A stretch of DNA of 64,000 nt from Isoetes taiwanensis (GCA_021234155.1 JAJEKV010000004.1:9614109-9678108), one strand, 5' to 3'; shown: positions 1 to 11,322, counted from the stretch's first letter. Numbers and translations are program-made. The notes: generated by a model not told the origin, from the letters alone.

Positions 1-613
1 AATGGGCTTAAGCACTCGAAAGATGGTAGATCGGATAGGGATTTGGGATATTGCAGAAGTTGGTTGCATAGGGTTGTGCATCTCCAAAATTGGCTTGGAT
101 GTGCATCGCTACAGACTCACCTGGCACCGGCAGCGAGGAAATTGAAGATTGCAGAGCCACTTTGGAAGAAGAAGCTCACATTACTATAATGGCTGAGATT
201 TAAAATAGCAAATCCGGTAGGTCTAACAGCTAAAAAAAATACCTGACATATCACACCATCGGAAAGTCCTCGAAATCAGCTTTCCAACGCACCAAAGATC
301 ACCGAATTCTGACACCCGAGAAGAAAGTTATGACAAATTTTGTGCGCGACGGTCACTACATGGCATATTTTTTGACATGCGCATCGTTACTCCGGATCGA
401 CTGTTAATAATATGCGACTACTGGAATATTTCTCAGTAATCCGCTTGCTGCGCTTTTGTATTGGGTCCCATAGACCGATTGGTCTCCGTGGACGATAAAA
501 ATTCCTTCCTTCCTATAATGTTTGACTCTAAGGTTTGGCATAAATAAATAGCTTTCTTTCTCTTTATCTTTTTCTTGCTCCCAATAGCTACTATCTCGAG
601 CACCACCATATCA
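1..613 (-). mobile_element. LTR end (copy A) of a probable non-autonomous LTR retrotransposon, cut by the window edge
   Basis: Two blocks resemble the interrupted LTR copy at 3112-35638. Bases about 10-130 resemble 3424-3520 (shared GATATTGCAGAAG/GATGTTGCAGAAG core), and 515-613 resemble 35540-35638 (TTTGACTC, TTTGGCATA, GAGCACCACCATATCA). Both copies end in CATATCA, the mirror of the TGATATG start seen at 3112. A purine-rich tract follows on the minus strand, which suits a 3' LTR of a minus-strand element. The middle (about 180-512) does not align with copy B and includes a LINE tail, so it is probably inserted or strongly diverged. The left end lies outside the window. Confidence 0.5.
436..512 (+). 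mobile_element. 3' tail fragment of the LINE family seen complete at 47.2-53.2 kb
   Basis: The stretch AGTAAT..GCTGCGCTTTTGTATTGGGTCCCATAGACCGATTGG.. through GATAAAAA matches the 3' end of the LINE at 53135-53210 almost base for base. It ends in a short TTCC-type repeat where the other copy ends in ATTCT repeats. It is a very short 5'-truncated insertion inside LTR copy A. Confidence 0.75.
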
Positions 614-628
614 ATTCCTCCCCTTTCC
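614..628 (-). other. Polypurine tract next to LTR copy A
   Basis: Directly after the LTR end CATATCA at 613, the minus strand reads GGAAAGGGGAGGAAT. A purine run in this position is the expected plus-strand primer upstream of a 3' LTR, and it sets the element orientation as minus. Confidence 0.5.
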
Positions 629-1506
629 GAGATTGATCATTATCGATCAAGGAATTATATTGCAAATTAACACAACCAAGTCCATGGTTGCAATCCTGAT
701 TGAGTCCACAATCAGAAATAATCAGATCAAGCCCTTTAGGCTAAAAATTTCTAAGACCAAGACCAACTATTATGCTGCAGATGTAATAGTTGTCCCAAAA
801 GGTATTAACATAAAGATCTAAATGAACAAAAGCTCAAGGCCATTCTTAATGACAAGGTTTTAGCTTTATAAAATGAAAGGAATTAGGAGGGAAGTACCTT
901 AAGATCCTCTAAGGCTATTGAAAATGCTATTTACAAATTTTTGGTCGAGAAAAAAAAATTATAATAAAAAATAAGATGATGATGATGTTGTTGTTGTTGT
1001 GTTTTTTTTTTTTTTTTTTTTTTTTTTTACCATATCATGCAATATCTAACTCACTAAAAATAGATAAAGAAGAGAAGCACTAAGAGAGAATGTCAATTAT
1101 TCCTGTGCTTATAACTTGAGCTACAAATGACAGATTCAGATGATCTCGGGTTTGTTGGAAGGCTTATATAGAGAGCTTTCTATTGGTATATGATTTGATC
1201 CAGATCTATCAAGATAGGTACTACTTTTTATACTTTTCAATTCGGATATCTTTTTGCAAAGTGAATGCCATACAGAATTAGTGGTATTATATTTTTATCA
1301 TAACTTTTAAATCCGGACTCCATCTTGAGTGTTTTTTATTGCGCCGGAAATCTCTCTCCGGGATCTTTTTTGATGATGTATGTATGCCCATATTTCTTTA
1401 AGTTTTCTGGGTCAAACCAACTAATTTTCGGGCGGATTTGATAGGGTTTCACACCCCACTAGTTGATTGAAACATGACTTGCATAGCAGCAAATCATACT
1501 CTCTGC

Positions 1507-2882
1507 CCAGCTAATCATTACCCCCTTATTCCTTAATCTAAACCATACGTAAAGTTCTTCGTTTGTGGGGTATGCAAGTACAAAATTTGCTATATTGTAT
1601 AACAAGATTCGCAAAATACTATAAGATTTCAAGCGGAATACTATATGGTGTTGATTTCGTACGTGCAAAATACAGTTATGAGGGCTCTCGCTGCCCTACG
1701 TCACCCCCCGTGTGAATATGCACTCAAACCAAAGGGGGTTTAGGGGGGATTTTAATTTGAATGTGTTGGACCCAATGGTTGTGTTAATTAATGTCAATGG
1801 TAGTTATATGTTGGTTAATGTCAATGGTTGTTATGTGTTGGTTGTTATGTGTTGGGGGATTTAATTTTTATATGTTGGATGTTAATGGTTTGTGTTGCAA
1901 AAAAATTGTTTTGGCCCCTTCAAGGCCTTAGGGACCCCCCCCCCCCGGTGTGACAAATATTTTAGAATTCAAACCAGAAAAAAACTAGAATTCATTTGAG
2001 GCTTTCATCACCTGTAGCTTTTGAATTTGATCACAATAAAACAAATAGAACATAAGTAAAAGTTACCATAAAGATAGAGCAGATTGATCTCATTATTCTG
2101 AAAGTCATAAAGTTTGCAACACCCATACACAAACATTTTTCAACTGGAATTTAACAGCAGCCTTTGGCCTCCATGGATTCTTGTGGTGAGAAACCAAAGT
2201 GGGAAACTTTTTTGCTTGTTAGCACAAGGATCTAGAAGCCTTGGAATTTGCTTAATAACTGCCTCAAAATCTAAAAATGCATGGTAATTTTTTGCAAGCT
2301 TCATTCGGAATGAGCCATAAAACAATATCCAATAGCGCAATCCTGTATTAATCAGCTGGTAGGATGTGAAGGCCTACCAAACCCGGCCGAAAAATTGCTG
2401 TTTTAGCATAGATAACTTAACCAACCATATCCATATCATACACTATCAAAAAGATCTCGGAGAGAGCTTTCCAACGCAATAAAAATCATCTCAAACAGAG
2501 CTCTGGATCAAAAGTTATGATAAGAAATGTGTTGCCGGCGGGGAAACTGCACTACATGCGCCCTTCAAGCCCTTCATGTGCCCATTATGCACCACACGCA
2601 CAAAAAAAAAGGGCTTTTGTTGTGAGCCATTGAAAAAAAAAAAGGCTAAAATCAATGGCCCTCCATGTGCCCATTATGCACCACACACACAAAAAAGGGC
2701 TTTTGTTGTGAGCCATTGGTTGTTGGCCATTGAAAAAAAAAAAGGCTAAAATCAATGGCTCAGAAATGGTGCACTCTAGATGTACGCATTAGTACATCCA
2801 TTTGAATACATCACGAAATCATAGGAAAACCTTAGTGAAAAGCGTACAAAAACACAAAGAAAACCCCCTGTTATTATGCTAC
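1507..2882. repeat. 1.36-kb dispersed repeat, copy 1 (partner at 45366-46717)
   Basis: The sequence from the TTATTCCTTAATCTA block to CCTGTTATTATGCT is repeated in direct orientation at 45366-46717 with high identity and a few short indels. At the left the copies part within an inverted-repeat element that is complete only in the other copy (45272-45618). A 66-71-codon minus-strand frame (2140-2340; 45978-46193) is conserved in both but matches no family I recognise. It is probably part of a transposable element internal region. Confidence 0.85.
2573..2760. repeat. Local tandem duplication within the dispersed repeat
   Basis: A unit of roughly 90 bp beginning CATGTGCCCATTATGCACCA and ending in an A-rich tract plus GGCTAAAATCAATGG occurs twice in a row. 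The partner copy at 46395-46590 has the same duplication, so it predates the spread of the repeat. Confidence 0.75.
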
Positions 2883-3096
2883 ATATTCATATCCTTTTTT
2901 ATGCATCATTGTAGTGATTATCATAGAGGATGCTAACAAGAGGTTATTTGGCTGCATCAGATTTGGGCTGCAAGTTTCTAACAGAAACTCACTCTTCACG
3001 TTTAGAAATTTAGATCCTAGTTTCTACTTTATACTTAATTAAAGTTATAACAGGAAAACTACCTTCATTCACATGTTCCAAAAGAAATTGAAACTG

Positions 3097-3108
3097 TGCT
3101 GGATACCA
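3097..3108 (-). other. Possible primer-binding site next to LTR copy B
   Basis: The minus strand reads TGGTATCCAGCAC immediately inside the LTR boundary. This resembles the common plant initiator-Met tRNA primer site TGGTATCAGAGC with one indel or substitution. With the purine tract at the other LTR it supports a minus-strand element. Confidence 0.4.
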
Positions 3109-3605
3109 AATTGATATGAATGTGTAAACTCCAAGCTATATCTGCAAGAACAATCATTAGGAATAAAGAAAGTAAACATAAACCCACCCTTTAATGGCAA
3201 AGTTCACCACCCAATGGGCTATTCTGAGCAATAGAATCTCCAAGAAAGACTGAATTTTAGAATAGGAAAGGTTTACGGGAAAACCATTTTAGCCACTAGA
3301 GACTCCGCTTTAGCAAATTCACGAATTTAAGGAGAGAGGTAGGCTTGAAAATTGGCTACGAGGGAATAAGGGAATTCACAAAAATATTGAATGATTCTCC
3401 AATCAATCAGCTTTCACCTCAAAAGTAAAGACTTAAAAACTCAAAAGATTGTAGGTTGGATTAGGAATCTAGGATGTTGCAGAAGCTGGCCTTGAAATTG
3501 GCTCGGATTTCGCTGATGATTGATACCGAGTAGGTTTTTTTTTTTTTTTGAAGGACGTGAAACTTTATTAATCATCGGAAACGAGCAACAGAGATGGGGG
3601 ACTGA

Positions 3606-4260
3606 CACTACCACCCCAAAATTGGGTCCACATGTTGTTTTTCAGTGTCTTTTTTGCTAAAAAACAACACAAAAAAACAACGTGTTGTTTTTTGTCCGGA
3701 TTTGCTAGAAACAACATGTAGTTTTTAGCCAAACTTTTATACGTGTAGAATTTTGTCAAAATTATCTACACGTAGGAATTACATGTGTTTCGACATGTTG
3801 CTTTTTGAAAGTAGTTGTAGTTTTCAGGTGTTGTTTTCGTGAAAAAAAATACATGTGGTTGTTAATAAAACTTAAAAAGTCCACATGTTGTTTTTAACTG
3901 TTGTTTCTAAAAAAAACTACACTGAAAAACTACGTAGAGAATTTTGTCCGACTTTTGCTAGAAACTACATGTAGTTATCTCTATTTTTTTTTCTATATTG
4001 TTTTCAATTGTTGGTTTCCAAAAAAATGATATGTGGTTTTAAGAAAAAAATGTGGTTATTCGAAAATAGGTGTTGTTTTTTAGTATTGTTTTACATAAAA
4101 TCCACATATAGTTTTATAGAAATAAATACTTTCAGGTGTACTTATAAAAAAATTAACAAGTCATTTCTTAAAAGTAGTGGTTGTTTCACGTGTTGTTTTT
4201 GCAGAAAAAATAAAAAAAACCACCCATAGGATTTTAAAATTGACAAAAAGAACGTGTGCT
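3606..4260. repeat. Left terminal repeat and subterminal repeats of the CACTA element
   Basis: After the terminal inverted repeat come many degenerate copies of a TGTTGTTTTT..AAAACAAC motif spaced by tens of bases (for example near 3635, 3685, 3715, 3795, 3890, 4070, 4190). The right end carries the same motif class in inverted orientation. In characterised En/Spm elements such subterminal motifs bind the element-encoded TNPA protein; that role here is inference. Confidence 0.75.
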
Positions 4261-4385
4261 TGTTACCATTTAAATAATATTGGCAAAAAAAACACTATAT
4301 TGTTATGCTAATTTATTCATGAACCTAGTACAAAATTTATTACTTGCTTTTGCTTTAGTTATTCTTGAGTTCTCTTTTAAAAAAT

Positions 4386-4470
4386 GCCTTTCGGGAATCG
4401 AACCCAAATAAGTCCATTAGGCATGGTAGTTCTTAAAGCATGAGAGTTGTGCCTTCCATAGTCTTACTTT
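4386..4470 (-). repeat. tRNA-derived (SINE-like) fragment with a pol III B box
   Basis: The minus strand contains GGGTTCGATTCCC (4393-4405), a full match to the B box of a pol III promoter, with tRNA-like sequence upstream of it. No complete cloverleaf can be drawn, so a SINE head or decayed tRNA is more likely than a functional tRNA. Confidence 0.45.
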
Positions 4471-4515
4471 TATGAGAGCAAACAATTGAAGGCCTTGCTA
4501 GCTTATATGGGAACG

Positions 4516-5110
4516 CTTTCTTAGCAAAAAGGATTGGATTATGCAGAGGCAAAGATGCTAGTCGGATTAGTGACAATGGCAAGTGTTGATGTCCAAGAGG
4601 AGCTTATGAAGTCAATCACAAGCCTATGCACCAAAGGTAGCTTGTGGCACTCTATCCGAGGATGTGAAGGTGTCCAGCTTTTAATAGTGAACGACAAATT
4701 CCGGGGAACCCTGCAGCCTACCTGTTGAAATCAAGAATTTTCGATATAAAAAAAAAAATCACAGGAAGTTTTCCAGTAAAAAACCATGCAATTCTTCACA
4801 TTTTCCGGCTGAAAACTAATTTTTTGCTTACTGCTCCCTGCTAACTTAAATTATGTAGGAAATTTACCTTTTTTTTTGTATAGAGTTTGTCGCTCACTGC
4901 TGCTGGGTCCTTGGTTCTAAACAACAGCAGGCCTATGCAGTTTCATTGCTTTCTACCTTATCACAAGAGCTAGATGGGCAATCATTCCTGCTGCTGGTAT
5001 TCCACCTTTGGGATCATTTAAAGCAAAGGAAGATGCTGCAACCCTGCTTGATAACCTCTGCAGTCATAATGAGGATATTCTTCGTGCCTGTTTGGAGACA
5101 GCTGATGCTT
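4516..5110 (+). pseudogene. CSI: Captured fragment of a CELLULOSE SYNTHASE INTERACTIVE (CSI)-like armadillo-repeat gene
   Basis: The first exon piece (about 4516-4698) encodes DYAEAKMLVGLVTMASVDVQ, then EGVQLLI, closely resembling the ARM-repeat region of the CSI1/CSI3 proteins that link cellulose synthase complexes to microtubules. After a short intron-like stretch (about 4699-4889, ending TTTGTATAG) the match resumes with [13 protein letters not shown] and, in another frame, [22 protein letters not shown], which follows CSI order. Only two or three of many ARM repeats remain, with a frameshift near 4975 and no start or stop of its own. The retained intron shows capture from genomic DNA rather than cDNA. 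It lies inside the CACTA element, so it is a transposon passenger. Confidence 0.75.
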
Positions 5111-6390
5111 TTTAGTAAGGCAAAACATGGTAACAAAGCCTTAGACGAAACAGGAGAACAATCTTAAGAGGCTGAAGGATCTGGCTGAACAACCCTGTTT
5201 GAGGACACAAACTCTGTTTGGAGACCCTGTTTGAAAAGCTTACCCTGTTAGAAGGGGCATAGTCCTTCTGTAAAAACCAGAAGCTTATTGGGTCCAGAAC
5301 TTGAAATCAGATAAAAAAAAAAAAAAAGGGAAACAAGGGTCACTTCTCCATTTTATCTCCTGTCCTTCGTATAAAATCCACAAAGGATTCTCCTGTCCTT
5401 CACAAAAATACAAAGAATAAAACACCAAGCGTTCTCACATAGATTTAATCATAGTTGTAGCATAAAAAAGAGATAGCACAATCAATCCGGGTACCTGCAG
5501 TGAAGAGTATAGTGGACAGAGTTGTGCCTTGCAGTTTCGCCCAAGCCCGAAGTGAACAGATCTGTATCTTGCAGTTCTGCTCAAGTCTGAAGCAAATCCC
5601 GCAGTTTAAACCTTGCAGAGCTATTCCGACGTTTGTATGAAAATTGAGAATTCTTCTATTTTAAACCTCAAAGGACAAGGAAGAATAAGAAGAGAGGTTC
5701 GGATCTTTCTAGCGTGACCGGATTCCACATAAGCAGAGCCTTTGCGGGATGATGGGCTTCGCAACCAGATCAGAACAGAGAACAGCGGAAATTTCTGGAA
5801 GCGAAGATAAGATCAGAAGCGGAACTGAGATTTGCAGAAGAGAAAGCGGAGATCGGAGAGAAGCGGGAAAAAAAAAGCAAGATGCCGGATCAAATCTTAG
5901 CTTTTAATCTCAGCCATTGACTTTGGGCCAATAGAATCCAAGGACTTGGATCACAATCTTAGCCGCTCATCTTGGCCATTGAATGCAATTCAATTATATC
6001 ACTGCCTATTTTTAATAATTTCACCATTGGCTCTACTGTCCCATGCCCCCATCCCATGATACCTGTTTTTTTCCATCGAGCATCAAAACGACCCCATTCA
6101 GACTCGGTCACTCGGTTATATTCCCAGATCATACTTTATCCTTAAAACAAATAAATCATGGATTTTTAAGACTCTAATGGTCACGCTTCGAAATCCTTAG
6201 TACCTCCATCTATATAATTTTGCCATTGTATGTCACACTCATGAGATTTTGCATAAAAGCAAATGCGTATTTGCGAGATTTCGTATGGAAACTCCAAAAT
6301 TTATACAGTTTTTTGGCCAACAAGTGAAAACTCAAAACAACAAATAAAAATTCCAACCGGAAGTCAAAGAATCTAACCCCATGTGTCTTA
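5111..6390. other. No gene seen; CACTA interior
   Basis: Non-coding sequence with an A tract at about 5312-5327. A repeated TTGCAGTT(T/C)CGCCCAAG(C)CCGAAG-like phrase occurs two to three times at 5520-5600. The rest is purine-rich sequence without an open frame worth reporting. Its origin is unknown. Confidence 0.6.
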
Positions 6391-6394
6391 TGCC

Positions 6395-6805
6395 ACGTGT
6401 CTATATGGCATGTTTGAGCCATGTGTCCAGTTTGAGCCACATGTCATGTTTGAGTCTATGCTTGACCACATGTCACGTTTGAGCCTATGTGGCATGTTTG
6501 AGCGTGTCCTTCCTGTTTGAGCCAAGGTGGCTAGTCTAGGGGCATGTTTGAGCCTAGGGGCACAACATTTCAACCATCAAAAAAATGTATGAAATCATAT
6601 TTCATCCTTAAAAAAAATACATCATTTAAAAGAGCATTTTTATGACCCTAGTGGCATGTTTGAGCATAGGGGCATTGGGCCTAGGTGGCATGTTTGTGCA
6701 TATGTGGCATGTTTGAGCCACGTGGCATGTTTGAGCCAAGGTGGTTCGAGCCTAGGGGCATGCTTGAGCCTAGGGGCATGCTAGAGCATAGGGGCACAAC
6801 ATTTT
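6395..6805. repeat. Two small blocks of the GGCATGTTTGAGCC minisatellite
   Basis: Degenerate 19-bp monomers of the family that forms the main array at 14098-15535 occur at 6395-6570 and again at about 6645-6800. Both blocks end in the same phrase, GGGGCACAACATTT(C/T)AACC, so they are a duplicated or seeded pair. Short frames open in both strands through the repeats and are not genes. Confidence 0.8.
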
Positions 6806-7507
6806 AACCTTTAAAAAACCAGCAGTAGAACAAGTGTGGAGAAGGATTTGAAGTGAATCTGGGTCATATTTTGTTAGGGAAAGGGAATGGAAAAGAACAA
6901 AAGTTAACGAGGAGAGAAGACACAAAAGATGCAATGGAGAAGAAGAATTAGTGAAAATGTTCACGTGCTCTGGAACAAGTTGGCGTCCAAGAGCAAACAT
7001 GTCTAGAGTTGCATACGTAGAGGTGTAAATGTTGGTTAGAAGTTCGATCTATACAAGTCGTTAAGATATTTCATAACCAGAATATAAGATTCTCGCCTGC
7101 CTACATTTTGTGAAGGTAAAGGTCATTGGTAGAATCCAAATATTTGGCTTATAAGCTTCTCCTTTTCAAAGAAGGATTCAATGGTTGTGTTGTGTCATGG
7201 GTTTGACTTTTAACAAGTCCTTATGCACAATGCTTTGCTAAATATATGTATGTCAGGGATTGTTCATGTTGGGTTTATTTTTTGCTTTGCCAAAACATCT
7301 ACGGTAGTTTTTAGTTGGCAACACGTCTATGCATGTCATGGAAAATGATTTGTTGGTAACTGTATAAATCAAAAATAGCTCTCTAGCAAGTTTACTTCCT
7401 TGAACCTTTATTTGAAGCATGATAGCAAAAGAAAGAAATAAAGAGTATATTATAAGAAAAAGAAACATCCCGCCCAATAAATCTCATACAACTTTAGGAT
7501 GGTAATA
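6806..7507. other. No gene seen; CACTA interior
   Basis: AT-rich sequence without a convincing frame or recognised repeat. The frames at 6770-7000 and 7253-7477 on the minus strand have no family resemblance. Confidence 0.55.
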
Positions 7508-7730
7508 TTTTTGGGTTGCCCCTAGGGGGGCAAACCCTCGGTCATGTGGGTTTCATATTCTAAGCATATGCCAGAATATACCTAAGATATACCTGTGACT
7601 GCTAAAAACCTTCTGTTCCCTGTAAATGGACGGTCACTTCCATTGTGGGTCGCGGACGTTTGAACCGGATAACTGGCTAAGACAAACAGAGCATAGGGCT
7701 ATGGCCTGGTCGCGATTTGTAATGCTTCTG
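7508..7730 (+). repeat. Dispersed repeat starting GGGTTGCCCCTAGG, inverted partner at 59735-59935
   Basis: The stretch GGTTGCCCCTAGGGGGGCAA through ATACCT..GCTAAAAACC, then TGTGGGTC, AACCGG and AAGACAAA, recurs in reverse complement at 59735-59935. Similarity fades beyond about 220 bp. The sharp GGGTTGCCCC boundary suggests an element terminus of an undefined mobile family. Confidence 0.7.
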
Positions 7731-8560
7731 CTCTTGCATAGAGTGGTTAAATTCACAAAGAAAGGCCTCTGTTTTGTACATTTCGTTTGGAAGTGTGGTT
7801 GCAATACCTGATGAACAGGCATAGAGATTGCAACAGGGTTAGAAACTTTGAAGCAACCATTTTTATGGGTATGGAGAATGGCGCATAACATGGTAGTGGA
7901 AAAGTTGTCACAGGAATTTTTAGAGAGGAGCCAAGGGTATGGAAGAATAGTATGTCGCTTGCGGGATACTCGGATTTTGGATCTCCGGATTTTTGGATAA
8001 GTAGGCAGGAATATGAAGAAGAGGGTTTTGGTTGCCTACGCAAATGTGCACAAGCATAATTAACCTGATGTATTTGAGTTCTCCACAGAAAAATGAAACC
8101 CATGTTTGTGCCATCATAACTTGGTGGGTGCAGACAGTCTAGTTCCCAAGTCATTCTAAGGCTTCTTTTGCATTTCGAAGGAGCAATTTACTATGGAGGT
8201 TCAATCGGAGAAAAGCATGGCTCATGGGTATGCCGTTTATTACGCCGGACCATCTGAATTGGGGCGTTAAGCCCGGTGGCAAGATCTTTGGAAAGAACAA
8301 TGCGTGACGACCCGGGGGACCTGCGTGTAATGGTTGTAGCAAAAACGTAAAGGCGCATGATATGACTAAAAGTTATTGTGCATATGTTGCTTGACTTATT
8401 ATCGATGTGGTGCGGTGCATTCAGATTCGTGACCATAAGCGGGCCTCATTCTTTTGGAAGCAAAACGGGCAAACAATTCGAAAAGAGTCCGCCGAAGATT
8501 TTGGTAGGAGCTGTTTTGAATATCAAAAACAATGTGTGGCAAACTCAACAGTTCGTATCT
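7731..8560. other. Unassigned stretch between repeat and PPR fragment
   Basis: Several overlapping short frames on both strands (for example 7753-8154 minus) show no family I recognise. The plus strand may hold broken coding sequence, but no motif supports a call. Confidence 0.4.
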
Positions 8561-8680
8561 GTTGGATATCATTTTATTTCGCGTTATGCATGCCAACACG
8601 GGACCTCTAAGGAAGCTCATCAGCTACTTATAGAAATGGCTCAGAAGAATGTAGTTTCAAGGAAATGTGGTTGTACATGA
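8561..8680 (+). pseudogene. Fragment resembling a plant PPR protein
   Basis: The frame ending at 8680 encodes GTSKEAHQLLIEMAQKNVVS. This follows the helix-turn-helix signature of PLS-class pentatricopeptide repeats (A..LF.EM..KNVVSWN). Only about one repeat remains and the conserved trailing tryptophan is lost. The upstream 60 codons of the same frame do not show clear repeats. It lies in the CACTA interior on the same strand as the other captured pieces. A chance resemblance cannot be excluded. Confidence 0.45.
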
Positions 8681-9384
8681 CAATGCTCCATATAGTCGAC
8701 ACAAGGTTATGGTGGCCTTTGTGAGTGCATCACTGAGATGACTATCAAGATTGGCATTGGGTCGATGCAGGAGCAACTAAAATGGAGTCCAGAGGGAATT
8801 CACCATTGCATATAATCATAATGTTGGTCTGAAACCTATGTTATTGGATGTGTTTCATGTATATTTTTATTATTGCAAATTCGTTTTGGACAAAGCAAGC
8901 TGTAAACATTTTTAAATCTTATTCCTTTGATGTTCTTTGAGTTCTAGTCTTCTGAATGTCCAATTTCATTTTCAGGAAATGAGGTTATTTTGAGTGTGCG
9001 TACTCCAAGTGGACACTGTTCCACATTGCAGGACCAAACAGGTACGCCACCCAAATCTCTATTAAGAAGGGGGCATCTCAATTTTCTAGTCAATGCTTAT
9101 TTAACTCTATAAATTGCTCATATATGCAGGAGATACAAATTTCTGGTGCGTATCTGTTAGCGAAGCTCTGTCATATAGCTAATAAGCCACATCGCAGTTG
9201 ATGCTGGTCACCTTGATGGTTATATTGGAGATTTGTTGGTATCTGCATGGCTGTGATCATCTCTCTTTCCACGGTCAAGCTGTTACCAAGTTCTATATTT
9301 TCATCTGTTTCAGATGATTCAATTGCATTTTGTGCTGGGAACGAACTTCAAGTAGAAGCTGATCCTGCTTAGAGTTGAAACTTG

Positions 9385-9705
9385 CAGGTTGGCATCGATG
9401 GATACTCATGGCTTCACAAAGGATGTGAGCTGTTTAATGTTTCAGAATAATATGTTCATTTTGAAGTGGTTTTGATACGAAATGTATGTGTTATGTAAAA
9501 AGATATGCCTGCAAACATGGAAATCAGTAAAGATAGACCACAATATGTGCGATCTTTGCATGCACCGGATTAATATGATTCATTATAACAATGTAGCTTT
9601 TGTAGGTGGTGTTTTATGGGGCACATTTACCTCGAAAGAAGCCACAAGAAGCGGAAGGTTTGTTAAGTTCTTGATGCATATAAAGATGTGCATTTGCGGT
9701 AATTC
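9385..9705 (+). pseudogene. EXO1: Captured fragment resembling EXO1 (XPG/Rad2 family 5' nuclease)
   Basis: VGIDGYSWLHKG (about 9390-9425) matches the conserved N-terminal VAVDTYSWLHKG of EXO1, whose aspartate binds catalytic metal. After a gap that looks intronic, CMHRINMIHYNNV (about 9560-9600) followed by VGG and, in a shifted frame, LPRKKPQEAE resemble the next EXO1 block (CMHRVNLLRHHGV..FDGG LPMK). The order and spacing match the XPG-N domain. The FDGG core reads FVGG, and frames are broken, so it cannot work as a nuclease. It is on the same strand as the other passenger fragments. Confidence 0.55.
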
Positions 9706-11240
9706 TTCAAAAAAAGTCCTAACAGAGAAACGAGAATGAACCGTGAAGTCTATTGGGCAAATCTAGCTACTTGTAATTAATTTGATACACGAATGTTGTA
9801 GTGTATAATAGGTATATGTATGTAATTTGCTTTTGAGTGCCTGTCTTTTGGAAGTTAAATTTGGGAGGCTTTTGGACATCATACATTTTGTTGTTAGCCA
9901 TATGCTGAAAGGTTTAAAAATTGATATAGATGAAAAAGAACTTTCGAATTGGTATTCCATTCTTACTGCTCATGTTTTGTAAGTATCCCCTTTCTATTTT
10001 GTGACATTTTTAAAAGTCCTAGTTCTGATGGGTCATACTTGGGTTAAGCAGTGGTAAAAAATACTGCTTGCTCCTTTTATCTCGGTGATGTTCCTCCTAT
10101 GTGGATATTGATTGTTTCCCAAAGGAACAATAATACTTCTTGCTAGCATCAGCTTTCTACGAATTCATATATATATATCTAATATAAAATCTTGCCCAGC
10201 TTTTTCTTTTTATATGCCTTAAACCACATAAAAACAAATTAGGTAAACTTTGTCGATGATGTTCAGAATTTCATCGCACAACATGTATGACCATTTTGTT
10301 GTGTATAAGCCTGGAATAAGCCCTGGAATATACCAAATCAAGGATGGAGGAATTTACACCTCACACCTCTGTATAGCACAACACTCCCTATACAGCATCA
10401 AATACATATGACTTCACGGTTTGATTTAGGCCAATTCACCCTCAAGAAACTGGAGGGCAACCCTCCGTGCGCAGCACCTTGTTTTTTATGGATAAAGAAT
10501 TCTATTATATTGACTAAAATTTACATGACTATATAGCAAGTAGACACCCTCCTGTACAGGTTTGAAGAGGGGGTAGCTACAGAGTCAACCTTCTAACATA
10601 TACGTTGTATTGAGGATCCATTGCCACTAGAGTTTGATGAACGTCCCCCAAACTATTTCCTTCTAAATAGTCTCACATTCATGTATACATTTGTATTTTC
10701 TTACAAGAACAACCTCCATAGCCACAGCAAAAAGCACAACGCTCCAAGGATCTTCACTCGATCTGGAAGAAAGAAAGAAAGCGCAAAATAGGATCTGCGG
10801 TCGCGATACAAGAATGGGATCTGGTTGAAAGGAAGGATTGCAAGTCTCTTTATGCAAGTTTTATGGTAGCTTATCAATAAAGATGAATTCCATTTGTGGT
10901 GATTATAGGAAAGATCTAAGCTGGAAACCCATTTTACATTAGATGCATGGCCAAAGAAATAATATGAAAGATTGAAGAAACTGCAAACCCCTTGGTTTTA
11001 GTCTCAAAAGCAAATTTTAAGGTGAGGAATGGGCTTATTTATGACTCGGGTTATTTTTAACACGTATTGACTTATGTGTATGGTTTTTAGATGAGGTTGC
11101 TCGGGGCAAAAACTGGCAGGAGGTGCCATCTTTCGATCTGTACAGAGGTATTACATTTTGTATGTCAATGTAAACCTGATTGGGTATCTTAAAAATTGCT
11201 AAATTTGATTGGGTATCTTAAAACTGCATGCTTAATTTGA
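9706..11240. other. CACTA interior without a recognised gene; contains a shared repeat at 10437-10500
   Basis: Mostly AT-rich. The phrase GGCAACCCTCCGTGCGCAGC followed by ACCTTGTTTT at about 10450-10486 recurs in reverse complement at 56832-56868, marking a dispersed repeat. A short coding-like exon may lie at 11090-11145 (reading EVARGKNWQEVPSFDLYRG), but I do not recognise it. Confidence 0.5.
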
Positions 11241-11246
11241 ATTCAG

Positions 11247-11322
11247 GTGTTCGAAGTTGGACCATTTTCTTTTATGGTCGAGTTGCGGAAGGCAGAAGGT
11301 GACACCATTGAGTTTTTGCAGT
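11247..11322 (+). pseudogene. CIPK: Captured exon of a CIPK (SnRK3) protein kinase, PPI/C-terminal domain
   Basis: The exon begins after an acceptor-like AATTCAG and encodes VFEVGPFSFMVELRKAEGDT then IEFLQ, closely resembling the CIPK C-terminal block (VFEVAPSLFMVELRKA.GDTLEFHK). It ends at CAG followed by GTAAG-like sequence. The exon boundaries sit where intron-rich CIPK genes have introns, so genomic DNA was captured. No kinase domain or NAF motif is visible nearby. CIPKs act with calcineurin B-like calcium sensors; this single exon cannot. Confidence 0.65.

Larger units (their letters stand above)
614..3111 (-). mobile_element. Internal region of the non-autonomous LTR element; no gag or pol found
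   Basis: About 2.5 kb between the two presumed LTR copies holds no recognisable gag, protease, RT or integrase in any frame; its longest frames are under 70 codons and unconvincing. It includes a GAT/GTT microsatellite running into a long T tract (975-1028) and the dispersed repeat at 1507-2882. The layout fits a LARD-like element mobilised in trans, but the internal region could equally be a patchwork of older insertions. Confidence 0.45.

Noticed and set aside
4386-4470. tRNA gene
   Set aside because: Only the T-arm/B-box part is convincing; the 5' half does not fold as a tRNA.
8191-8436. Minus-strand frames of 60-80 codons
   Set aside because: They overlap coding-like plus-strand sequence and show no family features.
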